Shown in pieces: positions 54,860-64,000 of a DNA stretch of 64,000 bases. The position numbers and the translations under genes were made by a program. This DNA is from Bacillota bacterium. GTDB taxonomy: Bacteria; Bacillota; Clostridia; Christensenellales; Pumilibacteraceae. The DNA is taken from assembly GCA_009779975.1 (NCBI GenBank), contig WRAY01000004.1, positions 1-64,000 on the forward strand, read 5' to 3'. The notes under the pieces are model-generated. The model was not told the DNA's origin. It saw only the letters and a program-made list of their open reading frames with translations, and did no database searches. The first letter of the stretch is position 1. Each line of letters starts with the position of its first letter.

Positions 54860-57800
54860 ATGAAAAAACATCTAAAAAAAATTATAATATTATTAATTGC
54901 TTTGGTGATGACACTTCCTGTTGTCATGCTTAGTGCGTGCAGAGGTGATGACAACTATTCGTATTTACTTTCAAGAACAAATTCAAACAGGATTTTTGAG
55001 TCGCCTTATCAAGAGTTTGTCTTGCCTTCTATCATATCTGATGACCCTGATTTCAGATATGAGTGGGGAGTCGGACTCAGCACGATTGAAAATCATTCTG
55101 TCGCAAATCTTCACACACGAGTTTTGAGAAACGAAGAAGGTGAAGCGGTTGGAGAAGAGGTGGTCTATCGCATTAATCTGATTCCCGCCCACTACACTCA
55201 AAGACGAGCGTCAACAACACTTGTTGCAACGGTTTTTGGCTCAGACGGTCCGGTTCAACTTTCCTACACTGTCAATGTGACAAGTTTGCTAACGGACGAA
55301 TTAACCCATATTTCATCTTCAAAACATGGTCATATTAACTACACCTCAAGAGGTATTGCAAGAAACAGAGTGTTTGGACTTCGTGACATTGTTATGCCTT
55401 CAAGCGGAGATGCAACCCCGGGACACTTTGACAATTCCGGAAATTGGATAGACGGAACATGGCGGGATGTTGAGTTTCAAAACTCGTCCAGTTCGTTTGA
55501 ATTGACATGGTCATATCGGGGGGTTCCAAACATTGAAGTTTGGCTCGAAGAGATGGATGCCCATGGAAATTTTGTGCGTCAAGTATATTCACAAAACAAT
55601 ATTGCAAGAGTTGTTCACGATCCGCTAAATCCAAGGTTTGTGACAGTCAATTTTCTAAGAGATGGAATTGTCAGAGTTGTTGCCGAGTCCGCAGGTGCTG
55701 TGAGACCGGGTTTTAGGCCAAGATACGAATTCGTTTATGAGATTGTTGACGCTGTCAATGTCCACAATTTTGAGGAAATAAAACTTCTTGAAAGGCTTGC
55801 AAGATATACTTATATTAGTGACGGTGTTTATTTGGGAGGAGGACAATTCCAAACAAGAAGAGACGGCACAACCCAATTAAGAGGAGCAGAAGCGATTGGG
55901 AGAACTCTTGGACACTACCTTGTTCCGAACAGCAACCCCAACGGACTTCTCAGCAGTCATTTTAATACAACATTAACCCCAACCCCAACGCACTATCTTG
56001 ATGCAACCCCCGGAGGCGTTCAATCATGGGAGGGCTATCGTGATGACGGAGCGTTTTTTGATGAGTTTCGTCACTGGTCTCCCGCATTCAGATTTCATAA
56101 TATTGTCATTCGCTCAACATCTCGTGACAGAGCGGAAGCAACCGAGATGAACGGAAGAATGGAAACATGGGCAGAAGGCACATGGTTTTTCGGTGATGTT
56201 CACGGAAACGGCTTTCACCTTGACGCAACGCCTTACACTCGAAGTGAAGAAGGGGTCTATCGCAACACCCACTCAATGAGAGGGCTTGTTGAACCATATG
56301 ATTGTTTGCAAGGACACGACAGTTTGGGCTTTGAAGGCAGAAGATTTTTCCCCGGTTATGGTTGGGGCGACATATTTATTTTCTATCTCTTAGCAAATAA
56401 CTCTGTTTTAGATAACATTACTTTAACGGGTGAAAATATTCCTCAAGGACCGACGGCAATCCGTCTTAATCAATACAACAAAATCGGAGTTCTCGGAACT
56501 TCATTTCTTTTGGGACAAACAAGAGATTTCTCTTTGGGGCGTGCCCACAATGACGGAATTTTTCATGATGGGCTCTACATTGAAGGCATAACAATTCAAA
56601 ACAGCATCATTGAAAAAGGCTTGACCCTAGTCGGTGCAGGCTTTGCCCCGAATGTCAACAACCCGATACGAGTTGACACTAATGTCCTAAGGTTCGGTGG
56701 TTTCACTGCTATTCTAGGGCAGTCATATGGAGCAGGCATAGGCATGGCAGACCCTGAAAACGGATATGCAGTTCGAAATGCTCCGAGAGCGAATTCACTC
56801 TCAGTCAGAAGAAACAGTGACGGAATTCCGTATCCCGAAAATTATCAGCCGATTCATCCAAATCCAAACGGCGGAAATTTTGGAAATTTTATTGTGACAA
56901 GAAATAATATTTTCCATGATATTTCAGTGTCTCCACTACTTACAATGCCGTCACAATCAGGCTCTCATATCAGCATAGAAGGCAACGAAAACCATTTCTT
57001 CACTTGGCTAAGAAGCAACGATATTCAATTCCCTGAAATGACAGACCCAAGCCATGAGGGAAGAGCAAGAATAGCAGGACAGAGTATTAACGGCATGATA
57101 CCGCCGCTTCTTAACAGAGTATTCACTAACAATCTTGGGCAAGGTATCCCAAACATTGACGACAGAGGACACACTCACGGCGGAAACTGGAGAAGTTGGG
57201 CAAACACTTACAGGGCTCAATACCATCAACAGCACGGCGTATTTTTAGTTAATATTCCTGTCATTGTCGTGACAGACGAAGGTCAGCAAAAAAACAACTA
57301 TTTCACATTTGAAAATTCAATCCTTGCTCCGGCAACAGAGCGGGCAATAGGATTAGTTTCTGACCACACTCGCTCAATCGGCGCAATGCCGCCAAGAGGA
57401 CTTAACCAACGCTTTGACATTATCATGCTGCAGTCTCCATTGATTGCAGATCCGGGTATTGGACTCATCAGAGTCAGCGAGATGAACACAGCAAGCATCA
57501 ACGCAAGAATTGCGGAAATGGTGCCGGCAGGAACACGCATCCCGACAATCGTTTCAAGAAGTATTATAAACCTTGACAACGGATTAAACTCAACCGGCGA
57601 GTGGACACTCCACAGTGCAACTGATGTGTCGCTGGCGGGACACAGAATTGAGTTGAACGGAACAGCAGTCAGTTCTTTGGAAGATTTTTGTGAATTGACC
57701 AATTCAATTACTGTTAGAATCGAAGACTTAATTGCAGCAGGCGTAGATGGTTTTGGATTATTCACATTTGATTTGATGAACATTGCTTCTCGCTCAAGAG

Positions 57801-60358
57801 AGCCTGTTTCAAGATTTAGTATCATTTTTCAAGGCACAATGGGCGGAGTTATTCCGAATGTCGTTCCAGGAACTATTGGGTTTAGTGAAGATAACAGATA
57901 TATTGAGATGCCGTTCAACCTTCCTGAAAGTGACATCATTATCAATATCAATTTGATGGGAGATGAGATGTTCCCTCAAAATCGTCCGATTGAGTTTATT
58001 TTTGATGACGGAGTGTTGAGGTTTGCAGGAATGCAATTAAGAGACGGTGAAAACAGACTGGAAGTTCAGACAAACTTCATGACGCTCAGCATAAGACAAC
58101 AGGTTCAAAGACCGTCTATCGGCGTTGAAGCCATGGCAATTGTTTTAACAGACAATACTCCGCCGTTCATCATGCATCTCATCGGGCCGATTGATATGAG
58201 CGGAATTTCAATAAGTATTGACAACACAACCTTAACCAGCACTCAATTCACCATAGATAACTCAACCATAATCGTCTGGAATTCAGTTGTTCGTGAAATT
58301 TTGGGCGAGAGATATGCCGCCGGAACAAATGCTGAAGTTCTTATCACCAACACAAGAGGACTGTCACTGGCAACAAATCTCATGATAATTGAGGAGCGAA
58401 GCGAATTTTTCTTTGCAACGAATGCAATAACAACACCTTTCAATTTTGCAATCGGAATGTATCAGTCATTTGTCAACATTGCACCCGGTCACAGGCATTT
58501 TAATGAAGTTCATGTGGAACTGCTTAACCATGTCGGCGACAATATTTTTGGAGTGAGTTTTGCTGACACCGCTTGCGAAATTGAAGCAAGGGAACAAATA
58601 GTGAGAGTCACTGATGTTGAAGGATTCAGAGTTGAGAGTTTTCTCCATGGCAGCACAAGGTTTGTAATTCCTGCCGCCGCAATTTTTGAAGCAGGAGTTG
58701 TTGCGGGAAGGTCTTATAGAATTTGGATTTTTTCAAGTTTGCATAGTGCAAGAACATCTGTTGTCGCTCACCAGCAATTGTGGATATTCAACGCAAATCA
58801 TGATGATTGGGTTGACAGAGCCCCTAATTTTGTTGAGGACAATCTAGTTGTCGACCTTTCTAATTTGAGCGAAGGCGGTGCAAGACTTGATTTTTCAGAA
58901 GCAGCATATTTGTTTGATAAATCGCTTGATGACATTAACAGCATTGCTGACATTCTTCCGCTTTTAGAATTAGGGGGCATTGAACTTCCTGAAAGACTGG
59001 CAACTCTGCTTGACTATATCGCAAGAATTGAGCAAGGCGATTTAAGCGTTGAAGAAGCAATAGAACTTCTGGAAATTTTAAGAGAAGACATTATTGATTT
59101 TGCCGAAGTTGCACTAGGGCATATAAGAAGATTTGTTGATATAATAAACATTGATGTTTTAGATTTATTTGAAAGAGTTGACCTTGATATTAGAGGTTGG
59201 TTTGAAGAAACAATTCAACATCTGCCTGCTGAATTCACTCCGTCACTATTATTAACACTCCTTGATTTTATCTATAACAGCGGATTTTTGCCTGAATATG
59301 CGGAAGAGTTTGTCGGCATAGTCATCACGATTTTTGAAATCGAAGAAATTGAGTTTGACACTGTTATTGATAAACTAAATTCAATCCGAGAACACTTTGA
59401 CCTAATCGAAGAGTTTGACAACTTAGCAGTAGTTTTGATTTCGTTCATTGAAAACGGAACTCTTCCAAACGATACTGAGTTTTTATTTGACTTGGTTGAT
59501 TTACTGAAAGAACATCTTGATTTGCCGAATGAAATCAATGCCCTTATTGAGGCTGTTGCGTTGTTTGTTTTTGATAATGTTATTCCAAATGACCTAAGAC
59601 TTCTCATTGACCTCATAGACCTATTGCGTGAACATGTTGATGTTCCGCAAGATATTGACTTTTCTTTGAATATCATGTTATATCTAATCGGCGAAGGAGA
59701 AAGACCCGAAGATTTAACGCCGCTTGCTGATATGCTAAGGCGAGCGCTAGACGAGTTTAATCTGCCGCCGGAAGTTGTCGTTTCAATCCATTTGATGATA
59801 ATTGTTATTGAAACAGACAACCTGCCCGATGACCCGACACTTTTTGTTGAGCCGCTGCTCTTAATTTTGGAAAGATTAATCACTCTTCCGACAATATCGT
59901 TTTTGGATAGTGATGATTTTAGTCAGTCTACATTCTCAGGAGAGGGAAGCATATTTGCAATTAGAAATGAGAGAGGGCAAATTCTCTATCAAGCAACCAG
60001 AGATGACATTTTCTTCGGTCGTTCACTTGTTTCGTTCTATTTGCCGGAAGATGGTTCAGGAAACAGGGTGGACGCAAGATTCCCTGTTGCTGTCATACCT
60101 TTCCTCAACGATCTTGACATTCCTTTGCCGGATGATATTTTAAGAATTTTGTCCGCATTCTTGCCAATCTTAGACACTCGTGAAATTCCAATCCCAATGG
60201 AAGTTCCGTCAGAAGCATATTATTTGATAGGTTTCACAATTTCACCAACACTATTGAATCGCCTTGGAGTAGGCTCGTTCACAATAGAAGTGAGAAACAA
60301 TTTCAACATAGCGTTCGCAACACTAACAATTGTGGATAGCGAAAATAACGGACACTAA
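54860..60358 (+). CDS. Giant lipoprotein with C-terminal 40-residue helical repeats
   Basis: 1832 residues. The lipoprotein signal ends in LSAC (Cys27). The first two thirds are beta-rich, Asn/Gly-rich extracellular sequence with stretches (e.g. NSVLDNITLTGENIP) that suit a right-handed beta-helix; no enzyme motif is recognised. From about 1496 the chain becomes helical with four exact 40-residue repeats beginning PNDTEF (1536), PNDLRL (1576), PEDLTP (1616) and PDDPTL (1656), each with a DLVDLLKEHLDLP-like core, plus a weaker one before. The end returns to beta. The repeat block may form a solenoid stalk. The role is unknown; possibly adhesion or polymer binding. Confidence 0.85.
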   Translation: MKKHLKKIIILLIALVMTLPVVMLSACRGDDNYSYLLSRTNSNRIFESPYQEFVLPSIISDDPDFRYEWGVGLSTIENHSVANLHTRVLRNEEGEAVGEEVVYRINLIPAHYTQRRASTTLVATVFGSDGPVQLSYTVNVTSLLTDELTHISSSKHGHINYTSRGIARNRVFGLRDIVMPSSGDATPGHFDNSGNWIDGTWRDVEFQNSSSSFELTWSYRGVPNIEVWLEEMDAHGNFVRQVYSQNNIARVVHDPLNPRFVTVNFLRDGIVRVVAESAGAVRPGFRPRYEFVYEIVDAVNVHNFEEIKLLERLARYTYISDGVYLGGGQFQTRRDGTTQLRGAEAIGRTLGHYLVPNSNPNGLLSSHFNTTLTPTPTHYLDATPGGVQSWEGYRDDGAFFDEFRHWSPAFRFHNIVIRSTSRDRAEATEMNGRMETWAEGTWFFGDVHGNGFHLDATPYTRSEEGVYRNTHSMRGLVEPYDCLQGHDSLGFEGRRFFPGYGWGDIFIFYLLANNSVLDNITLTGENIPQGPTAIRLNQYNKIGVLGTSFLLGQTRDFSLGRAHNDGIFHDGLYIEGITIQNSIIEKGLTLVGAGFAPNVNNPIRVDTNVLRFGGFTAILGQSYGAGIGMADPENGYAVRNAPRANSLSVRRNSDGIPYPENYQPIHPNPNGGNFGNFIVTRNNIFHDISVSPLLTMPSQSGSHISIEGNENHFFTWLRSNDIQFPEMTDPSHEGRARIAGQSINGMIPPLLNRVFTNNLGQGIPNIDDRGHTHGGNWRSWANTYRAQYHQQHGVFLVNIPVIVVTDEGQQKNNYFTFENSILAPATERAIGLVSDHTRSIGAMPPRGLNQRFDIIMLQSPLIADPGIGLIRVSEMNTASINARIAEMVPAGTRIPTIVSRSIINLDNGLNSTGEWTLHSATDVSLAGHRIELNGTAVSSLEDFCELTNSITVRIEDLIAAGVDGFGLFTFDLMNIASRSREPVSRFSIIFQGTMGGVIPNVVPGTIGFSEDNRYIEMPFNLPESDIIININLMGDEMFPQNRPIEFIFDDGVLRFAGMQLRDGENRLEVQTNFMTLSIRQQVQRPSIGVEAMAIVLTDNTPPFIMHLIGPIDMSGISISIDNTTLTSTQFTIDNSTIIVWNSVVREILGERYAAGTNAEVLITNTRGLSLATNLMIIEERSEFFFATNAITTPFNFAIGMYQSFVNIAPGHRHFNEVHVELLNHVGDNIFGVSFADTACEIEAREQIVRVTDVEGFRVESFLHGSTRFVIPAAAIFEAGVVAGRSYRIWIFSSLHSARTSVVAHQQLWIFNANHDDWVDRAPNFVEDNLVVDLSNLSEGGARLDFSEAAYLFDKSLDDINSIADILPLLELGGIELPERLATLLDYIARIEQGDLSVEEAIELLEILREDIIDFAEVALGHIRRFVDIINIDVLDLFERVDLDIRGWFEETIQHLPAEFTPSLLLTLLDFIYNSGFLPEYAEEFVGIVITIFEIEEIEFDTVIDKLNSIREHFDLIEEFDNLAVVLISFIENGTLPNDTEFLFDLVDLLKEHLDLPNEINALIEAVALFVFDNVIPNDLRLLIDLIDLLREHVDVPQDIDFSLNIMLYLIGEGERPEDLTPLADMLRRALDEFNLPPEVVVSIHLMIIVIETDNLPDDPTLFVEPLLLILERLITLPTISFLDSDDFSQSTFSGEGSIFAIRNERGQILYQATRDDIFFGRSLVSFYLPEDGSGNRVDARFPVAVIPFLNDLDIPLPDDILRILSAFLPILDTREIPIPMEVPSEAYYLIGFTISPTLLNRLGVGSFTIEVRNNFNIAFATLTIVDSENNGH

Positions 60359-60443
60359 TCGGTATTCGGCATTTTGATGAGAAGTGATTCAAGAGTAAAT
60401 CAGTCTTGAACTAGTAAAACCCAATAAAACTATTGAAAATAAG

Positions 60444-60484
60444 TTGACTATCCCCGCAATTTCTGCTAAAATTGTGGGGATATC
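60444..60484 (+). promoter_or_regulatory. Promoter of coaBC-priA overlapped by an inverted repeat
   Basis: TTGACT (60444-60449), 17-bp spacer, TAAAAT (60467-60472). ATCCCCGCAATTT and AAATTGTGGGGAT (13 bp, one mismatch) flank the spacer and -10, so this is a candidate operator. It could also serve as a terminator of the upstream lipoprotein gene. Confidence 0.65.
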
Positions 60485-60553
60485 TAATTGACCATAATAT
60501 TCATAACAAAAGCGTCGTGGACGCAAAGGAGCAGTAAATCCGTCGGATATGGT

Positions 60554-61798
60554 ATGCTTTTGAAAAACAAAACAATAGTTCTTGGCGTAACAAGTTCCAT
60601 TGCCGCCTACAAAGCGTGTGATTTAGTCAGTTTCTTGAAAAAAGAGGGTGCTGATATTCATGTTGTGATGACAAAAAATGCGTGTGAACTAATCACACCA
60701 AGAACATTTGAAACACTGACAAACAACAAGGTAACAACAGAGAGTTTTGAAAAAAACATCAACTTTGAAGTTGAACACATCTCACTCGCAAAAAGAGCAG
60801 ACATTTTTGTTGTTGCTCCTGCAACCGCAAACTTTATTGCAAAATTTGCTTGTGGTATTGCGGACGACTTTTTAACAACAACAGCCCTGGCATTTACATG
60901 TCCTATTATCATTGCTCCTGCAATGAACAGTGCAATGCTAAATCATCCGGCAACTCAAAAGAATATTCAAACGCTAAAAGACAGAGGAGTGAAAATAGTT
61001 GAAACCCAAAAAGGAATGTTAGCCTGCGGTGACATAGGTGATGGAAAACTTGCGAAAGTAGAGGACATAGTAAAACAAATAATAACAACTTGTCAAGTGG
61101 ACACTTCGGTTTTGCTCAATGCAAACTCAGAGGTTGTCAACCTTGTAGGGATTCCGCATAATATAAAAAACGATTACCTTGGAAAAACCGTTCTAATCAT
61201 ATCGGGTGCAACAATCGCAAAAATAGATCCGGTCCGCTTTTTAACAAACAATTCAAGCGGAAAAATGGGATTAGCACTTGCTAAGTCTGCAAAAAAAAGA
61301 GGAGCAAAAGTCATTTTAATAGAAGGAAAATCAAGCGTAGACTCATCAGAATTTAATCCGATAAAAGTTGAAACGACCCAAGAAATATTTGATGTTGCAA
61401 TGGCAAAATTGCAAGATGCAGATATAATTATTAAGCCTGCTGCAATAGGCGATTACACTATTGCTTTTCAAAAAAACAAAATTAAGCAAGAAAAACTAAC
61501 TCTTAATTTAGAGAAAACTGTTGATGTTGCAAGCGAAATCTCTAAAAAGAAAGGCAAGAAAAAACTAATCATTTTTGCAGCGGAAACTGAAAACCTCATT
61601 GAAAACGCAAAAGCAAAATTGATAAAAAAGAACGCCGATATGGTAGTTGCAAACGACATAACAAAAGAGGGTGCAGGTTTTAACAGCGAGACAAACATCG
61701 CAACAATAATCACAAAAACATCCCAAAAAGACCTAAAAAAAATGACCAAAACCGAATTAGCAGATATTATTTTAGATGAAATAATAAAATTGAAATAA
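60554..61798 (+). CDS. coaBC: Bifunctional phosphopantothenoylcysteine decarboxylase/synthase
   Basis: Makes 4'-phosphopantetheine from phosphopantothenate and cysteine in CoA synthesis. The start is set at MLLKNKTIVLGVTSSIAAYK (414 aa); upstream in-frame codons are leader. N-terminal FMN decarboxylase (CoaC) half: APATANFIAKFACGIADDF, APAMNSAMLNHPA, ACGDIGDGKLA. C-terminal synthase (CoaB) half: SGATIAKIDPVRFLTNNSSGKMG and a final MVVANDIT. It is followed by priA in the usual Firmicutes order, 22 bp away. AAAGGAG lies 23 bp before the ATG, an unusually wide spacing. Confidence 0.95.
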   Translation: MLLKNKTIVLGVTSSIAAYKACDLVSFLKKEGADIHVVMTKNACELITPRTFETLTNNKVTTESFEKNINFEVEHISLAKRADIFVVAPATANFIAKFACGIADDFLTTTALAFTCPIIIAPAMNSAMLNHPATQKNIQTLKDRGVKIVETQKGMLACGDIGDGKLAKVEDIVKQIITTCQVDTSVLLNANSEVVNLVGIPHNIKNDYLGKTVLIISGATIAKIDPVRFLTNNSSGKMGLALAKSAKKRGAKVILIEGKSSVDSSEFNPIKVETTQEIFDVAMAKLQDADIIIKPAAIGDYTIAFQKNKIKQEKLTLNLEKTVDVASEISKKKGKKKLIIFAAETENLIENAKAKLIKKNADMVVANDITKEGAGFNSETNIATIITKTSQKDLKKMTKTELADIILDEIIKLK

Positions 61799-61820
61799 CA
61801 ATTAACTGTGAATTGCAAAA

Positions 61821-64000
61821 ATGTTTCTAAGCGTAATAGTAGATATATCCAACTCTAATGTTGATAAAATATTTGAATATTCTACAGGCACTCATGATGT
61901 GAAAAAGGGACACAGAGTGCTTGTTCCTTTTGGCAATCAAACAATTGAGGGATATGTTGTTGACATTAAAAATGAGACCGAATTTGATAAAGAAAAAATA
62001 AAAGAAATAATTTCTGTCATTGACGACATGCCTGTGATAACAGAAGAGTTGTTCCTTCTCTCGCACGAAATGAGAAAAAAATACAATCTTCGCTTAGTTG
62101 ATGTTCTTCGCCTTTTTATACCTTCTCAAATGAGACAAGGAAGAGTGAAAGAGTTAAAAAAGCAGTTCGTTAGCATAAGTGAAGATTTCATTAATCAAGA
62201 CCCAACACAATTCATAAAATCTTCAGCAGTTTCTCAATTTGAAGTTTTTTCCCATTTAAAAAAAGAGGGAAGTGTTAGTTTAACTGAAATGAACAAAACA
62301 TTTTCAGCCTCCGCCCTAAGAAACCTCATATCTCGCGGAATAGTCATTTCGACCGATAAAACAGTCAAGAGAACACCATATGTCCATAGAGTTGACGAAG
62401 CGAAAAAATTAATCTTAACTGAAGAGCAGGAAGAAGCACTGAATAAAATAATAATGCAGAATGCAGAATGCAGAATGCAGAATAAAGGTGAAGAAAATGT
62501 AGGGGACGGCGCCCACGCCGTCCCGAATGAGAGTTGTTCCATGACAGACAGCGGGACAGCGTGGGCGCCGTCCCCTGCAAAAAGTCAAAAAAATTCTAAC
62601 AACAATTCGCCTCATTTATCATTCGCCTCATTTAATTCCGACCATCGAGCATCAACCACCTTCCTCCTCCACGGGGTCACAGGCTCGGGTAAAACCGAAG
62701 TTTATATGCGGGCGATTTCCCACTTTTTAACACTTGGTAAAACCGCAATAATGCTTGTTCCAGAAATATCATTAACACCACAGGTTCTTTCAAATTTCAG
62801 AGCAATTTTTTCTGATAAAGTTGCGATTTTGCACTCAGGGCTATCGGCAGGTGAGAGATTTGACGAATGGTGCAGACTTCGTGATGGGGATGCGTTAGTC
62901 GCTATTGGGGCAAGAAGTGCGATTTTTGCTCCTTTAAAAAATCTGGGACTAATCATCATTGATGAAGAGCATGATAGTTCCTATATATCCGAAACTAATC
63001 CGCGCTATTCAACGCTTGATGTGGCAAACTTTCGGGCGAAACAAAACAATTGCAACCTAATATTAGGAAGTGCAACGCCTTCAATTGAATCTTACTGCAA
63101 AGCAAAACAAGGCGAATTTCAACTTATCAAAATGACAAAACGAGTGAATGAAAGACAAATGCCTTCAATCAATGTCGTCAACATGTGCAAAGAAATCTAT
63201 GAGGGTAACACTGATGTTTTTTCAAGAGCATTAACTTATGAGTTAAACGAATGCATGAAACAAAACAATCAAGCAATAGTTTTTATCAACCGTCGGGGAT
63301 ATTCGTCATATATAATGTGTAGAAGTTGCGGTTTCGTTGCTAAATGCTCCGCCTGTGATGTTTCACTGGTTTATCATCAAGAAGAAAATGTTTTAAAATG
63401 CCACTACTGTGATAATCGTTTCACTAACTTAAATAAATGCACCGAATGTTCTTCGCCTCACATTAAACGGGGCTTTTCAGGAACTCAGCAAATTGCAGAG
63501 AAACTGCAAAAAATGTTTCCCGAAAAGGTTGTTTTGAGAATGGACAATGACACAACTCAATCTAAAGATGCCCATGAAAAAATTTTATCACAATTTAAAA
63601 AACGAGAAGCCGACATAATAGTCGGCACTCAAATGATAGCAAAAGGTCATGACTTTCCGGATGTCACTTTGGTCGGAATAGTTGATGCGGACATGAGTTT
63701 GCACCTTAATGATTTTCGTTCATTTGAGCGAACCTATCAACTTGTTACTCAAGTATCGGGGCGAGCAGGGAGGGAAGAGAAAGTCGGAAGAGTTATTCTT
63801 CAAACATATACTCCTCAGCACTATGTCTACAAATTCGCACTCAAGTATGACTATGAAGCCTTTTTTGAAAAGGAAATAAACCTTCGTGAAATCGCAAAAT
63901 TTCCGCCGTTTTCAACAATTATGCGTCTTTTAATTTCTTCCGAAAACGAAACAGATGCCATGGAAGTCTTAAAAGAAATTTTTGAAAAGTCAAAACTAAT
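61821..64000 (+). CDS. priA: Primosomal replication helicase PriA (partial, 3' end cut)
   Basis: Restarts stalled replication forks. 726 codons are inside the window, then it is cut at 64000. N-terminal DNA-binding part (MFLSVIVDISNSNVDKIFEY); Walker A in LLHGVTGSGKTEVY; Walker B DEEH in LIIIDEEHDSSY; zinc-binding cysteines CRSCGFVAKCSACD and CHYCDNRF...CTEC; helicase motif region GTQMIAKGHDFPDVTLVG. Residues 212-280 between EEALNKII and TTFLLHG are low-complexity and encoded by repeats; the usual protein joins these directly. No Shine-Dalgarno site is clear. Presumed co-transcribed with coaBC. Confidence 0.94.
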   Translation, partial: MFLSVIVDISNSNVDKIFEYSTGTHDVKKGHRVLVPFGNQTIEGYVVDIKNETEFDKEKIKEIISVIDDMPVITEELFLLSHEMRKKYNLRLVDVLRLFIPSQMRQGRVKELKKQFVSISEDFINQDPTQFIKSSAVSQFEVFSHLKKEGSVSLTEMNKTFSASALRNLISRGIVISTDKTVKRTPYVHRVDEAKKLILTEEQEEALNKIIMQNAECRMQNKGEENVGDGAHAVPNESCSMTDSGTAWAPSPAKSQKNSNNNSPHLSFASFNSDHRASTTFLLHGVTGSGKTEVYMRAISHFLTLGKTAIMLVPEISLTPQVLSNFRAIFSDKVAILHSGLSAGERFDEWCRLRDGDALVAIGARSAIFAPLKNLGLIIIDEEHDSSYISETNPRYSTLDVANFRAKQNNCNLILGSATPSIESYCKAKQGEFQLIKMTKRVNERQMPSINVVNMCKEIYEGNTDVFSRALTYELNECMKQNNQAIVFINRRGYSSYIMCRSCGFVAKCSACDVSLVYHQEENVLKCHYCDNRFTNLNKCTECSSPHIKRGFSGTQQIAEKLQKMFPEKVVLRMDNDTTQSKDAHEKILSQFKKREADIIVGTQMIAKGHDFPDVTLVGIVDADMSLHLNDFRSFERTYQLVTQVSGRAGREEKVGRVILQTYTPQHYVYKFALKYDYEAFFEKEINLREIAKFPPFSTIMRLLISSENETDAMEVLKEIFEKSKL
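62454..62660 (+). repeat. Compound repeat insertion in-frame in priA
   Basis: Three parts: GCAGAAT heptamers (62454-62484); an inverted REP pair GTAGGGGACGGCGCCCACGC / GCGTGGGCGCCGTCCCCTGC-type (62499-62578, arms 27 bp with two mismatches); then ATTCGCCTCATTTATC words and CATCGAGCATCAACCACC. 207 bp, exactly 69 codons, no stop. Confidence 0.85.

Overview
The window is an AT-rich bacterial chromosome segment with Bacillota (Firmicutes, Clostridia-like) gene content. Evidence for this is the IspH-ribosomal S1 fusion, type III pantothenate kinase, a DAK2 (FakA-type) protein, the orders ruvC-ruvA-ruvB-queA-tgt and coaBC-priA, sigma-A promoters with 17-bp spacers, and lipoprotein signal peptides. 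No rRNA operon, CRISPR array, prophage or intact transposase is visible. The genus cannot be named from the sequence; an uncultivated host-associated or gut clostridial lineage is my inference.

Layout. 1-1 kb: coaX between two heptamer repeat arrays. 1.4-5.2 kb: a 1275-residue membrane-anchored surface protein. 5.6-7.2 kb: an orphan RnlA/LsoA-like HEPN RNase toxin in repeat-rich DNA. 7.8-13.3 kb: ruvC, ruvA, ruvB, queA, tgt, rpsU, separated by repeats. 13.4-15.5 kb: a hypothetical protein and an RCC1-type lipoprotein. 16.4-35.2 kb: four large or unusual genes (2029, 1767, 206 and 2098 aa) that look like one envelope-to-cytoplasm scaffold. It has two single-span proteins with big ectodomains and cytoplasmic tails, one of them a long coiled coil ending in a basic Arg-Pro-Gly tail, and two cytoplasmic proteins sharing an acidic Asp/Glu/Tyr head, one being a 2098-residue coiled coil. 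35.2-36.5 kb: a duplicated divergent module of an Xre repressor and a small protein. 36.6-46.1 kb: cutA, an acyltransferase, mtnN, leuS, purK, ispH-S1. 46.4-46.7 kb: tRNA-Val and tRNA-Gly. 47-53.8 kb: an acyltransferase, a FakA-DegV fusion, an alpha/beta hydrolase and an ABC exporter. 53.9-60.4 kb: an exported Ig-like protein and a 1832-residue lipoprotein. 60.5-64 kb: coaBC and the start of priA, cut by the window edge.

The most striking property is the density of small repeats. One class is REP-like palindromes (GTAGGGGC...GCCCGC), often in inverted pairs; two decayed RAYT (REP-associated Y1 transposase) fragments each end at such a palindrome. A second class is a set of unrelated-looking families that all share a 7-bp period and often occur as inverted arms between genes. 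A third is an 86-88-bp multi-hairpin element whose copies show compensatory changes. Repeats have also entered reading frames: coaX, leuS, priA and the RnlA-like gene carry in-frame repeat-derived peptides at domain edges or linkers, much like Rickettsia palindromic elements.

Several promoters place the inferred transcription start at or within a few bases of the start codon (leuS, mtnN, one xre, one small ORF, cutA), suggesting leaderless mRNAs. Many other genes lack a clear Shine-Dalgarno sequence. All functional calls rest on reading motifs by eye; no database search was run.
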